DNA of 64,000 bases from Atopsyche davidsoni (GCA_022113835.1 JAILWY010000022.1:2914001-2978000), one strand, 5' to 3'. Shown: positions 12,601 to 24,290, counted from the stretch's first letter. Numbers and translations are program-made. Notes: generated by a model from the letters alone, not told the origin.

Positions 12601-13945
12601 CACTTATAATATGATTGGCATCAAAGTTTGTCTAGAAATTGTGAGAGAACTGTCTCTAACTACACCTTCCCTCTACCTGCCTAAAATAACTATGGTAATT
12701 AGGAAAACTTGGTCTTATCTAATTGGAACCTTCATCTCAGTACTGACTGTTTGGGTCACCACAGAACCTACTCACTAAGCAACCCTTGCAGAGGTAACAA
12801 AGCACCTTAATTTGACTATGAACTGACTTGTTTCAATATTTAAAATATCAACAACAACAAAAAACTACTGTGCATTAGTCGTGCTTGGCGAATTTATTTC
12901 AAAGGTCCTTTTTTTTCAGGAATTATGAAGTATGTAACTATATTGATATGACGCATTTACTAAGTATATACAAAATTTTATCAAAATAAAACAAATGATG
13001 TAATGAAGAAGCATTATCAAAATATAATTTCTGTACTGCAAGTAAAAGTTTTGGGGTCATATTAACGACAAAAATTTAAGTACTTGCTATGAGATTCACG
13101 TCTGAAAAATTTAAGCATTACAGTTTTTGGTTTAACAAAAGATAAAGTTTCTTCACCGGTCAGTGGAGCTTGCTTAAGTATGAAAACTGAAAGCCCCTGA
13201 AAACCTGAAAGGCAAGTCTGAACTTTTCCGAAACAGGGCCTGCCAGATGGGACTAACTGAAGACCATACCAACCAGATGAGGATTTAAATTACTTTTGAT
13301 TTAGCAAATTCATAGTATATTTATAAAATATTTCTTAAATACATCGTGAATAATAAATAAATTAACTGAAGTGAACTGAATTTTTCGATGCGAATTCAAG
13401 TGAACGATGTGTAAAAAAAATACTGTTTGATGTCTAATGGGCATATTTGCATATTGCATTTCTATGGGAATTCCACTTGCTTCCAATTTGCTGAAGCCTT
13501 TCATGAAACCACTTGCCTGAATTTCAGTAGCACCGAGGGGGATGAGAGAGCAATACAAGGATTTTTATGCGCGAGTGACTTTGGCTGAGAAGCCTTTTAT
13601 AATATCAAATATCGATATAAATTTTAAAATTGTCAAAAAATAATGGTACAGTATAATTTTTGAGCTATTGTAGATTTTGAGTAAAAACACAAACACTCAT
13701 TCGTAATTGTAAATATAAGTACACTAGAATTTTTCAGGTGTGTGAAACAGTGGTTTTCAGAAGTAATTAAAATGAGGCAAGAAACATCAACTCTGTGTCA
13801 TTTTTTATTATTTTTAAGTAGCTAACAAAGCCTTCCGGTCCTTCAAAATGTCAAATTTTGGCGAAAATATTTGCATGAATAAACATGAAGTAGGAACATT
13901 ACTAAATATTTATTTTAAATAAAATATGCATGACTCACAATATTG
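9651..13945. other. Long A+T-rich non-coding stretch
   Basis: About 4.3 kb without any convincing gene, inverted repeat or conserved-looking island. Scattered CCTGAAA/TTTCAGG and AAAGCCTT words are present, as elsewhere in the window. The frame at 13310-13558 shows no recognisable domain. Confidence 0.5.
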
Positions 13946-14209
13946 CTATATTATTGTTTTTTTTTTACTATTATTATGAAAGATATTAGTGCACCCATAA
14001 ATTAATAAATAAGTATAGATTTTACAAGCACCGAAGTAATATTTCAAGCCTTCAGTCGGCTTCGACCTGTCTTTGAAATGATTTATCAGCCAGCTGGAGG
14101 TGCTGAGTTTAATCTCCTCGTAAATATCTGCAACTACTTGACATTGTATCGAATTCCTGGCCGAGACAATATCGGTAAAACTATTATACAACAGTCTTGA
14201 ACATTTCAA

Positions 14210-15960
14210 ACAACATGTTTTCTAAAATACTCCACATTCTTCGGTGCAAAAGCGACATGTGGCTACAAATATACATGTTCCCGAGAGCTAATTCTGTACT
14301 TTTACGAGTTTGTACTGTTTTATGTATGTTTGTGTGATTCAATGGCTTGTGAATGTAATTATTTTAAACCGGTCCATTGCATATAAACAAGTGTTCACTT
14401 ATCGGATAAGTGGTTTGACTATTCAACTCTTCGTATCTTCAGTAATTCCATGTAGTATCTTATCTTCCATCTATATCTATACAGAGCTTAGTTATTAAAA
14501 GTGTCCAGGCCTCATTGTGTTTATAAAAAAATTAATAAAATCAAGAACAACTCAGTTGCCAATAAATTGAATTTCACCAATCAATCAATCTTTTTTCTCT
14601 TGCCAATATTCTCTACAAACAAATTCACACTAAAAATATTCAAGTGAGTTATTATAGTCTAGAAAATTAATATATTTGCTTGCAGAGGGAGAAATCTGTT
14701 AATCAAATGCACTTTTGTTTGTTATTTTTAAAAGCACCGCAAATATACTAAAAGCTTTGGCGTTTTTCTGAAAAAAAATTAATAAATCGACAAAGTTTGT
14801 TGTTGCGTACATTGCACTGAGTCGTGTTTATTTGGTTTTGAAATTTTATTTTGTGCTTCAATCTGGGTTATCTAAAAATGGACGTCGATTAAAAAATATG
14901 GAAATAAACACTCAAAATTTCATACAATTTGTGTGTTTTTTCTTTAAAATTTTCATGAAGTGATTAAATCTATAAATGTTTGCGTAAACAAGATTTTTTT
15001 GTGTGGTTTTGTTTTAAGATTTTCAACATTATGTTTTTCTTGATCACATATTTTAAAACACTAATATAGATGTTTTCATTAGATCATAAAATATTCATTG
15101 TAATTTATATATAGTTTAATATTTTATCATCTTAGGAGTTTCTTTCAGTTATGTAATTTTTTTACATACATTTTTTTAGTCTAAAACAAGTATATACGGT
15201 TATGTTAAGATCAAAATGTTTAGTATATAAATAACTACCAAACGATAGTTAATATTCAGAGTATGTTACTCTAAACCAGCACCATTTCATATTTGTTTAA
15301 TTTTGAACGGATTACAGTTGTTTGTATTTCAGCGAGATTCTGAAAATCAATAACATTTCATTCACTAAATGAATCCGAGCGATAATATTCTGCAAATAAC
15401 TTTGCGTATTAGAATTTAAACTCATATGCAAATGTCTAAAATAATACAGCCTTAAAAGCGAAAAAAAATAGTATCAAAGTAAAAAAAAGTATCTGGCAGT
15501 CAAGTGTCAATTTTTTTTAGCTGGAGAATCGATTCTATTTTCGTTTACAAATCAAGAAATCAACAAATCAAGATCCTGGAGATGGCGAAAAATAATAAAT
15601 ATACCATTTCGTATTTTATAGCATAAACAGGTGTCTTTTAAACAGTTAATGATTATTCAACACCTCAATCGTTTACATCATCGCTAAACATGTGGCTGAT
15701 AATAAAACGGAATGCTCCACATATGTAAATTATTAATTATTATAATTATTATTTGTTTCAGGTTATATAATAGTAAGACATAAACCCATTTGCTTTTAAT
15801 GCTTACTGTACATAAAGACATTGCTCTATTGACTTGACTTAACTTGACTTTTGTAAAAAAATATAAAAATTTGTGTATTTTCTTTTGAATGTAAACAAAC
15901 CGTTTTATTTGTAGCGCTAAGTAGTTTAAGTTGAATGACATTTAACAAATGGTTTATAGT
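14210..15960. other. A+T-rich non-coding stretch
   Basis: No gene, terminal repeat or clear site cluster seen. Low-complexity T runs and short ATT-rich tracts dominate. Confidence 0.5.
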
Positions 15961-15984
15961 TCAAAGATAAACGGCGATTAATGG

Positions 15985-16200
15985 ATACTGAACACGTGAA
16001 TTCAGGATCTGTCAGGTGCTGTCATCGTCTGACAGGTGAGCGGCACACCTGGCTGAAATCATCCCTATCTGGTTTAAATGAACACCTACGCATTTTATTT
16101 GGCGAGATTCACTTACCTGGAACACCTGATGAACGATGTGAGTATCGGCAAAAGATACGTCGAAAGACAGGCGTCTAAGTACAATTTTTTTTTACCTGGG
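15985..16200. promoter_or_regulatory. E-box (CAGGTG/CACCTG) cluster, candidate enhancer
   Basis: Four exact CAGGTG/CACCTG sites occur at 16013-16018, 16033-16038, 16046-16051 and 16123-16128, preceded by CACGTG at 15993-15998. Near-matches TACCTG lie at 16114-16119 and about 16193. At this base composition about eight CAGGTG sites would be expected in the whole 64 kb. CAGGTG is the core bound by Snail/Scratch/Zfh zinc-finger repressors and by some bHLH dimers. The segment is also locally G+C-enriched. It lies about 10 kb upstream of the receptor's start codon. Confidence 0.45.
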
Positions 16201-16420
16201 ATGCTTTCACGAATGACTTTGTTTGTGTAAAAAAATAAGCACTTCTATAAATTCAACGCATTTAAAAAAATAAATAATTAACAAGCCATAACTTGTTTGC
16301 GATGCCTAGAAGCTTTATACGAATATACCGTAAGAGGCTGGTTTTCAATTTAGCCAAAGGGTATACAAAAGATAACTTAACATATACCACTCAGCGTGTC
16401 TCCCTAATTACGCATTAACC

Positions 16421-16640
16421 GTACTAATCGAGTCATAATAATAATTTGATGTGAGTCCAAAGAAGAGATTGCTCTCTTGATAGCCATCCTAGGTGAGGAT
16501 ACGTTACAGAGGAGAAGAATAATACAGCCTCGTACTTGGATATAGGTTAATAGCAGTGACGTCAGATTTTACCCCAGTCATTACCCTGGCCGATGCTATA
16601 ATACTCCATAGCAAAGGCTTTCTGGAATCCATTAAAGTGT
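16421..16640. other. Moderately G+C-rich stretch next to TTAA element copy B
   Basis: It contains GTGACGTCAG (CRE-like) near 16556 and lacks a long reading frame. It could extend the regulatory island at 16.0 kb. Weak evidence. Confidence 0.25.
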
Positions 16641-16647
16641 TTCCTGG

Positions 16648-17257
16648 TTAAGGGTCTTGCTACCTAACCTTGCTTGGTGTCCATCCCCCGTCTGCTACAA
16701 AAAAAAGACCGTTTTACCTGGCGAAATCGTGTCATTTAATTAATTTAATTGTCACTTTATTTTTCTATGTCGAAAGTTGATTTTTTTACAGAGTATTAAA
16801 AAAACTATAAATTATACTTATCAATTTTTTATTTTTTAATTAACGTCCATTTTCAGGGTAAAATAAAATCTTGAAGATGTTGAAAAATTGGATAAAATTA
16901 CGACTTTTCAAAACCAAATTTTGTTAAAGATTTTTTTTTTTTTAATTTTTAAAATAATACATCGCAGAGCATTTATATTTAATCTTTTAATTCCAATTGA
17001 AAAAAAGACTTTTAAATTTTTACGACTCTTAGAACAGGGACATGACGAATCTCCAAATTCCTACACTTCAATCGGACAAACACATATTTATCATATTAAA
17101 AGTAAATTTACAAGAAATATAAATATATTTTATTCGGAAGAAGAGATGTAATATCTAACTTTTTGCATTTAAATTTTTTTGATTGGTGCAGTCGATTTTT
17201 CGCAAAACGGACCAGAAAATGATCAAAAAAACTCGAGTATGGGACTAAGGCTCTTAA
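16648..17257. mobile_element. TTAA-bounded repeat, copy B (piggyBac-like non-autonomous element)
   Basis: Second copy of the element at 3788-4383, in the same orientation. The left end reads TTAAGGGTCTTGCTA and the right end GGCTCTTAA, both starting or ending in TTAA. The interior aligns throughout with small indels, including the landmark TGGTGTCCATCCCCCGTCTG. It is 14 bases longer than copy A. The inverted termini are about ten bases. Confidence 0.6.
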
Positions 17258-18890
17258 GTTTGCAAGTATTGGAGTGCAAAACTTCTTGAAGGGTAAAAAA
17301 TAATAGAAAATATCCATTCATTATTATTATAAGTTCGATTTAAAAAACCCTTTTTCAAACTCTTTTCTTGCATTTTTGCTTAATTGCTTCAATTAAAAAA
17401 CGTTTAGCCCGGTCTTTTCTGGATTCAAGAAATAATTTTTTTCATTTAAATGCATACAATCCGAGGCTTTCGTTTGAATTTTTCAACAAGTAAAGCCTGC
17501 AGGTTGGCTGAAGCACCTTGGACGAATGCCACGGATGTTGGAGGAGGGATGTGATCAGGGGAGGAACCTCGTTAGCGAAGGGTGCGGATTCAGTCCAATC
17601 AAAAAGACCTCCTGAAGAAATCAGAATCGGATTCACGAGAGTATGAAGACTCGGGAGAGCGTGAATGTTGATAACGGTGCGATCTAAAAGTTCGTTGCTG
17701 AAGGTTTTTCTAGATAACGTAGATAAAGCATACTGATGTTCCAGTAAAAAAATAGCTTTTCGTATAAACTAAATTCAGAATTTAATTTAATATATATATT
17801 TTTTAAATTTTGTATGTATTAATAAAAAAACGGAGTATTCAAAAAAGTAGTCATAATCTTATTATCACTAACATGATACATTCAAATTTATAGTATAAAC
17901 GTAAAGCCTATTTAAAAAAGAAGGCATATATTCTGTTAACACAGTCGCCTTGATTTCAAGAGTTAAAAAAAATCTAGAATAAACGAAATTAACTTAAATA
18001 AATTACTGCACTAAAAAAATATTTAAATAATTTATTTTAAATATAAGTAAAATTAAATAAGCAAGGTTTTAAAGATCGCATAGTAAAAATACCTGAAAAA
18101 TTAAAAATTTCAAACGTCTCTCACACAATACAAAATTGCATTCATTCATTTTTTTAAGAATTTGCTGTTTTTGCTTTATAACTTTATAAATGTTTACACT
18201 TTAATATTATTGATATACAGAAATATGTAATTGTATCTACTAAATAAAAATATTTTATATTATTTGCGACATTTTTGTGTTTTCTATTACATACATTGCA
18301 GTGTTTAAAACATTCTTTGCTAAATTATTAAAAAGTCACGAACTCATTCGTTGCCACGAATATTATATAAACAAAATTGTATGGAAAAAAATTACATCGT
18401 ATAAAATACGTGTAAATATTTGCAGTCCCGGAGTGAAAATAAATTATAGAAGAAGCATCTGAATTAAAAAACACCTGAAATTTATATATTTTTTTTATAC
18501 GCATTTTTGATATTAGATATTTAATTATATAAAAGTTTAGTGTCTCATACTTTTTTATTGACCGGAGATTTGAAGTGAACAAAAACGTGATTTCTCGTTT
18601 TTTAAAACAAGTAAAAAATACCGGAGACGTACAACACGCCTTGATCATTTTTTTATCTGCTCTTTCAGCTAGTTTTTTTAAGAATTTTTTTTTGTTAGTA
18701 ATAGCGGAAATATCTATTGTTTTTTTTGCAATATTTCGCTTTCGTGAATACACCCTTATTACACCCCTGAAGCCTTCGCCCCCGTCAGGGCTCGTGCCAG
18801 ATAACCGAGGCGATATTTACCAACGGCCTCATGTACACGGAATACTTAATGTTTTAATTATTACATCACGTCCGTGTAAACTTCATTCAA
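17258..18890. other. Non-coding stretch with one G+C-richer patch
   Basis: The patch at about 17490-17650 is less A+T-rich and open on the minus strand for about 60 codons, but has no recognisable domain or convincing splice sites. Overlapping open frames on both strands at 18328-18970 are A+T-driven and mutually exclusive, and I do not call either. No repeats were detected before 18890. Confidence 0.45.
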
Positions 18891-19229
18891 GCCCAAGTGC
18901 TCGAGTACGTTTTGCTAAATCCACAAAAGACCGGTTCAATTTGCGACACCCCCAATCCCAACAAATGTGAATAACTAAATCTTCGTTTGTGTCCTGTTTA
19001 AAGGTAACAAAAAAAATAAAACTGTAGTCTTCTAGATATTTGGCTATATATATGAAAACATCTACACAGCGAAACTACGCAAAGTGCAGTTGAAATACTA
19101 AACTCCCCTACACTAAGAAACCGTACAGTATAACTACTTGCTAGCTCAATTAAATCCTAAATATTAACCTCATTTGTTACATCCTTTTAATTAATGGAAC
19201 TGGTATTTATTTTGTAATACTCCATTTTA

Positions 19230-19378
19230 TTATAATAAAATAAAACCAAGTGGTTTTGGAGACTACGTTTATTTCACTTGTAGCGAGAGCTCTTTCGAGT
19301 TTTGAAGATGCCGTGTTCGGCGTAATAAATAAATAAATAAACGTAGTCTCCAAAACCACTTGGTTATATTTTATTATA
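19230..19378. mobile_element. Foldback/MITE with ~44-bp terminal inverted repeats
   Basis: The left arm (19230-19274) and right arm (19335-19378) are inverted copies. The core word CCAAGTGGTTTTGGAGACTA is perfect in both arms and extends into ACGTTTATTT. Outer parts differ by one or two bases. The 60-bp loop contains a GAAGATGCCG...TTCGGCG stem. Insertion at the junction of two tandem-repeat copies dates it after that duplication. Confidence 0.7.
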
Positions 19379-19859
19379 ACGTCCTTTTAAGCTTAAATAT
19401 ATTTAACTCAATCCTCAAAAGATTGGTTTAATTTGTAACACTCCCAATTCCCAGAAATGTGAATAACTAAAACTTCGTTTGTATCCTGTTTAATGCTAAC
19501 AAAAAAAAGTAAAACTGTAGTCTTCTAGATATTTGGCTATATATACAAAAGTGCAGTTGAAATACTAAACTCCCTTACACATTCTTGTAAGAAACTGTAC
19601 ACTATAACTACTTGCTAACGCAATCAAACCTAAATTATATAAACCTCATTTTTTACATCCTTTTAAGCTTAAACATATTTTACTCAATCCCTAAAAGACT
19701 GGTTTATTTTGTAACACTAATAATATCAACAAATATGAATAACTATATAAAATTTGTAATCCCTCAAAAGGAAAAACGCTTATATACAGAAATAATTGTA
19801 GTCTCTCACATATTTGGCTATATATACTTTTCATTCAAGTCTATAAAATATGTAAATAC

Positions 19860-19945
19860 AAGTGCCTCTTCTCAGAGGAGGTTGATGACTTTCTCACTGA
19901 AAATAGCTTCATCCTGAACCAGTCTTATAAGTTCAGCTCGATGAC
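19860..19945 (-). repeat. Dispersed repeat family R-GAA, fragment
   Basis: GTGCCTCTTCTCAGAGGAGG is the reverse complement of the family's GAGGAGAGGCAC box. It is followed by the GATGA...CACTGAA core and CATCCTGAACCAGTCTTATA, a block also seen at 46585-46605. Confidence 0.6.
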
Positions 19946-20359
19946 TAATACGCAAAAGTCCTTAATGGTTTAAATATTAAACTCCCTTATATATTCTGGT
20001 AATCAAGCAATCAAATTCTGAATTAATTCACATTCGGGGTGCACGCGAGCAGGCACAGCCTTAAACCCAAAACGGTCTTTCAGGAAAATGAATTCACGGT
20101 CGGCGTTTCATTCGGTCGCAATTAAATCAGAAATTATTAAAAAATCTCAAATGCCTGACGCGATTTTCGCAAAGTATACATTTAATAGAAAGCTTTAGCT
20201 TCGATCGAAAATAAGTCTTACTCTCTGTGATGTCCATTCATAAAATGACCTTAGACGATGATTTATTTATCTAAGTGGATTCAAACCTATTGATCACCAC
20301 AGTGTTTCTAAAAACTGAAATAAGTACATGAGCTTTGGCAGTCATATACTCTTCATATA

Positions 20360-20430
20360 AATCTCTGAAGATGATTCCAGCACGGGGACCAAAACGTCGA
20401 AGGACTAAATAGAAGTTCAACATCCAAGCG
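20360..20430 (+). repeat. CTGAAGATG...AAAACGTCG element end (Penelope-like candidate)
   Basis: CTCTGAAGATGATTCCAGCA is followed by AAAACGTCGAAGGAC. The pattern CTGAAGATG, weak stem, (G)AAACG is common at the ends of Penelope-like retroelements, where it derives from a hammerhead ribozyme. Here the stem is weak and the core altered (AAAAC for GAAAC). No reverse transcriptase was found beside it. Confidence 0.3.
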
Positions 20431-21296
20431 ACCAAATCAACTTATACGAAAAATGTTTTATTTCGGGTTTTTGAACCGTCAACACCTTCATACTCATTTT
20501 TTTCACTGTGACACGAAAACCTGCTAATGATTTATCGCCGTAAAAGGATTATCAGAGACATAAATCAGAACTTTATCCAGCGGTGGATAAGTGTCAGCGG
20601 ATGGTGTTGACATTGATGTATAGCTGTAATGTAACTAGTTGTACATAAAAAAAATTCACGTTTTTTTTTTCAGATTTCTGATGCTGAAAAGTTTTCGGTT
20701 CTCAAAAATATATTCTTAAATAATTGGACTTAATTTGCGGTTGACGCTTGATTTTGCAGTTGGAAACGTCGAGGGTTGAAATCAAAACGAAATCTCACCC
20801 CCTGAAATACTTACCCTAACTTTTAATGGGCAAACCTTGTCTAAAGGGACCCTGAAGTGTCTTTTTGGCTAACGCAGGCTTGCAAAAATACTGACTACGT
20901 ATACTGAATCCAATAACACTTAGTCCTGAAAATACTGCCAGATAGAAAAGCGATTCTAAGAATGTTATATATAGTTTTTATATTCACAAATTATTTTTAA
21001 AAAAATTTATAACTCGAAAAAAGGATACTGAACTATAATCATGGAATAAAAAAGGTTATATTGAATTAAAAAAACAAACTTTATATCAAGTTTTGCTTGA
21101 GTTACTGAGTGAATATATTTAATAAATATTTACTATATACGTGTGTATCGGTCTAGGGTTAAAAACTTTTTTTCAGTGCCTGTATATTTTTTTGATATAA
21201 ACTCTTAAAATAAAAATAATAATCACTCAAGATCTAGAAAATCATATTTTACTGTAAATGAGAACATATTTTTTTTTTTTAGTTTCGCCAAAGAGC
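20431..21296. other. Non-coding stretch
   Basis: A few moderately G+C-rich segments (about 20750-20930) carry several CCTGAAA words. No gene or terminal repeat recognised. Confidence 0.45.
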
Positions 21297-21592
21297 TAAG
21301 TTGGCATCTTGAAGTAGAGTGATGTTTCGTAAATTATCTACGAATGGGACAATGATTGTTTGAAGTAATACGTTTATTGTTCCTAATAATCTGTGACATA
21401 ATATTGATCTTATTTAAATTGAAATCTATTAGAAACTACAGAAATTAATTTGTATTGAATAGAAACGCTTAAAATAGTAATTGTATAGAATCCCCGATAA
21501 TTCAGGAAATAACTTCTGAAAATCATTGTCTCTCTCTATAACGTTTGTCAATAGTTTACGAAACATCACATAAACTTGAAGATGCCAACTTA
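21297..21592. mobile_element. MITE with ~37-bp terminal inverted repeats and TA ends
   Basis: The left end TAAGTTGGCATCTTGAAG continuing to TGATGTTTCGTAAA (21297-21333) is mirrored at 21555-21592 (TTTACGAAACATCACA... AAGATGCCAACTTA). The outermost TA on each side is consistent with a Tc1/mariner TA target duplication. The arms differ by a three-base indel. The interior is A+T-rich and non-coding. Confidence 0.7.
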
Positions 21593-21829
21593 ACATGTAA
21601 ACAAAACTATAAATAAAATATTATTTTAAAACAAACATTATAATGGAATTTAAACAAAGAAATTTGTGTCAGAAATATAAAAAAAAAACATAACTGATAA
21701 CCGAATATTAACATGCCAATAGCGTTTTCTTTTGCGTTATTTACTTAGTCTGAACCACTCTCCATTCTGTTGCTTGTGCATGGCTTCCATGCTGTACCAT
21801 GAGCGTGTGTAAAGGATCGGTAATAGAGC

Positions 21830-21962
21830 AGTGGACTTGGAATGATTGTGGAGGGATCCTGCTATTGTTTCTGTTACCTGCTACAAAAGGAGAATCAGAT
21901 CTAAACGTGAAATCTCAGTGAGATTGTTTCCAACATCATCTGAAGAGTGCGTAGTCGGATTT
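21830..21962 (+). repeat. Dispersed repeat family R-GAA, longest 5' extension
   Basis: TTGGAATGATTGTGGAGG followed by CCTGCT and GAATCAGATC recurs at about 23595-23645. Here it leads into ATCTCAGTGAGATTGTTTCC and CATCTGAAGAGTG, matching the core of the family. It extends the repeat at least 100 bases upstream of its core. Confidence 0.45.
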
Positions 21963-22265
21963 AGTCTTAATTAAGATGTAGATTGTTGCCACGGTGTATA
22001 TTTTACAGTGATTACTGTATACAGTGTTGTGTCGTAATTTATCAATCAAAGATCGCAGAGTTCTCCAGTCCCTATTGTATCTTCGACTCTATGCAACACA
22101 TTGAGGTCATGAATCAATGACCTGCCCTGCAGTCATAAACAAGCTCTCAGAAACGATAGAACGTTTCCATGTGACAACGAAACCGATATATAGGGCACCC
22201 TGTATCTTAATTACCTATCATAAGCTTTAAATTATATTATTGATTTTTGTGAAGAGCGTCTCACA

Positions 22266-22353
22266 GGAAGTACGATTTTGCCTATACAGGTTTGATTGAT
22301 TGATAATGATTAAGTACATTTTTTCAAATATTGAAAATTGATTAAATAAACTC
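22266..22353 (+). repeat. Local duplication, copy 1
   Basis: The segment with GAAGTACGATTTTGCCTATA and TTAAGTACATTTTTTCAAAT is repeated at 22627-22700 with a short internal deletion in the second copy. Non-coding. Confidence 0.6.
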
Positions 22354-22626
22354 TCTCTATCATGGTGATTTGTGTGGAATTTTATTGAACCCACATCCCC
22401 AAGCTTACATGGCTGGTGCATTACTAATTATACCAACGAATCACTTGTACTAAACAAGAATTTTGAACAATCATATCCTATAAATGAAACAACGTACTTA
22501 TTATGCCAATTAAATATTGTGTGACTTGCAATACTAGACTTTTAACCCAAAGTACTGAGTGAAGCATTTAAATCCGATCTGGATATTATTATTTTTAAAG
22601 TCTATTTAATTAAGCAAATACAATAC

Positions 22627-22700
22627 GAAGTACAATTTTGCCTATACACATTATTAAGTACATTTTTTCAAATATTGAAAATTGATCAAAGAAACTCTTA
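22627..22700 (+). repeat. Local duplication, copy 2
   Basis: Shares ATATTGAAAATTGATYAAA and the flanking words with copy 1, 361 bases away. It lacks the GATTGATTGATAATG tract of copy 1. Confidence 0.6.
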
Positions 22701-23590
22701 GAAAAATAGGTATGATTTCTAAATAATTTCGACTAGAGTGCTTGTTGATGCCAACAAAGTATGAAAGCGAAACTGGTCAATAAATAAAAATTTGTGATAC
22801 CACCCAAGATTATATAAAATCACAAATATTTATTTAAGCTAAAAAAAAACCTTTAATATTATATTTTATTTAATCAATGCAATCACAAGAATACAATGAG
22901 ATTACAAGAGAATTTCGCCGATTACTTTGTGACAAAAATATTGATGTTATGCGTTCGTGTTTTTTTTCACAAAAAAAAAACTACCTAAAATATTATAAAA
23001 TCGTAAGTATTTCGATATATTTTATTCAATTTTGCTGATGCTCGTCTATATTTGCTGAATTTCACAGAGTGGTTATCGAGAATAACAAACATCGGGGAGG
23101 AAGGCCACAACGATAAGACGCCCTTTCAGTAGAAAGTCTCCGAGTAGATTTATTAAACGTGATTGGGTAGTTCCAGCAAGCTGGCTTTGCTGATGAAAAA
23201 AGCCTGACTCTAAGAAATCCAGAAAATATATAATATAATTTCAAAAAATATTTTATTAATATAAAAAATAAATTTATTCTAACGCGCTAGCTGTAATTTA
23301 TTAATATATTCTTACGTAAATTTTTACGCACCATTTGCTTTTGAAAACAAAATTTTATGTTTGATATATGTTATTGAATGAATATTTATGATTTTTTATA
23401 TATGAATAATATATGTTTACAAAAAATATTTTTTTTTAATTGTTTACAACGTATTTTACCTACTTTATTGCAATTGTCATTCGTGGTGTATTAAAAATCA
23501 TTGTATCATCTGATAAACTTCAAAACTAAGTATTTTTAATACCACACAGGGAAAAGTATATTTTAGTATTTATTTTGGTAATTGAGTAGT
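22701..23590. other. A+T-rich non-coding stretch
   Basis: Contains several TTTATTT/AAAATATT tracts and a slightly G+C-richer segment at 23080-23220 without a recognisable product. Confidence 0.45.
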
Positions 23591-23594
23591 TGAA

Positions 23595-23820
23595 TTGGAA
23601 TGATTGTGGAGGAAGCCTGCTGCAGAAGAAGAATCAGATCCAAATGGCATTGCTTTGTAAGGAAAGGATATATAATAATGCTATTGTGCAGCAACAATAC
23701 GCAGATTTTTCCTTTGAATATGAAACTGTGGTATGAAGGACCAAAGAAAACCGTAAACACTGGCTCAACATGATGTGATCACCAACCTTTTCTGAGGAGA
23801 GGCACCTAAAGAAGAAGTAT
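23595..23820 (+). repeat. Dispersed repeat family R-GAA, fragment
   Basis: A 5' block (23595-23645, shared with 21837-21905) and a 3' block GTGATCACCAACCTTTTCTG followed by AGGAGAGGCACCTAAAGAAG (23775-23817) bracket unrelated sequence. The 3' block is among the best preserved copies of the family core. Confidence 0.65.
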
Positions 23821-23863
23821 TACATTTGTTTAAAATCTTATAAATAAACAGACAGTGTACTTT

Positions 23864-24016
23864 CTATCAAGAAGCCTTCTGTCTTGACAAGTGAATCCCA
23901 AACTGATGTAATAACATCAGTTTGACTAATGAGTCTTGATTTTATATTCTATCAAGAAGCCTTATGTCTTGACAAATGAATCCCAAACTGATCAGTCTCG
24001 ATTTTCTATTCACAAT
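23864..24016 (+). repeat. 85-bp tandem duplication with hairpin lost from one copy
   Basis: CTATCAAGAAGCCTTCTGTC starts at 23864 and recurs at 23949 with two substitutions over the first part of the unit. The first copy contains a 10-bp-arm inverted repeat, AAACTGATGT aata ACATCAGTTT (23900-23923). In the second copy most of this hairpin and its flank are missing, as expected from slippage across a stem. Confidence 0.75.
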
Positions 24017-24109
24017 GCGTCGATACAAACTGTTAAAAATAAAATAAAACAGCTAATTGATCATCTGCTATTTTTCACGCTGGAGTATTAAAAATAATCG
24101 AGTTACATG

Positions 24110-24290
24110 ATTATTCGCTCTGATTGTGGCGGTGGCTCGGCAAAACGCGGTAATTGGATTTGCAAGTTCTGACCGGAGATGGCTCGTTACCAATTAGGGA
24201 ACAGCTGGAGTGAGCAGGCTGGCCGCCCGCCGGTCCCCTCTCTCTCTTACATCAGCTCAGCAACCATACCACACAGAGCACCAATGGATC
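24110..24290. promoter_or_regulatory. G+C-rich island, candidate conserved regulatory element
   Basis: One of the most G+C-rich segments in the window. It contains GATTGTGGCGGTGG (Runx-like TGTGG), ACCAATTAG and CGGTAATTGGATTT (homeodomain TAATTG/CAATTA), and GGCCGCCCGCCGG. No reading frame of note. A short untranslated exon is an alternative. Confidence 0.35.

Larger units (their letters stand above)
18893..19990 (+). repeat. Three degenerate tandem copies of a ~280-bp unit
   Basis: Shared landmarks recur in order: a TTTGCGACAC/TTTGTAACAC block, AATGTGAATAACTAAA, CTGTAGTCTTCTAGATATTT, GTGCAGTTGAAATACTAAAC, TATAACTACTTGCTA and ACATCCTTTTAA. Copy 1 is about 18893-19193, copy 2 about 19381-19665, and copy 3 about 19660-19990 and more decayed. 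A 149-bp foldback element (19230-19378) sits between copies 1 and 2. The unit has no reading frame preserved between copies, so it behaves as satellite-like or duplicated non-coding DNA. Confidence 0.65.

Noticed and set aside
13946..14209. Minus-strand 87-codon frame with a fairly balanced middle part
   Set aside because: The composition at 14040-14200 is coding-like, but no domain, start or splice signal supports a gene. Left unresolved.
18328..18970. Two long overlapping frames on opposite strands (141 and 131 codons)
   Set aside because: Both are rich in F/I/K/N as expected from A+T-rich DNA, and neither has a recognisable motif. The plus frame ends inside the tandem-repeat unit.
22186..22206. 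TATAGGGCACCCTGTAT as a mariner-type terminal repeat
   Set aside because: It looks like an isolated end. No matching inverted partner or transposase sequence was found nearby.
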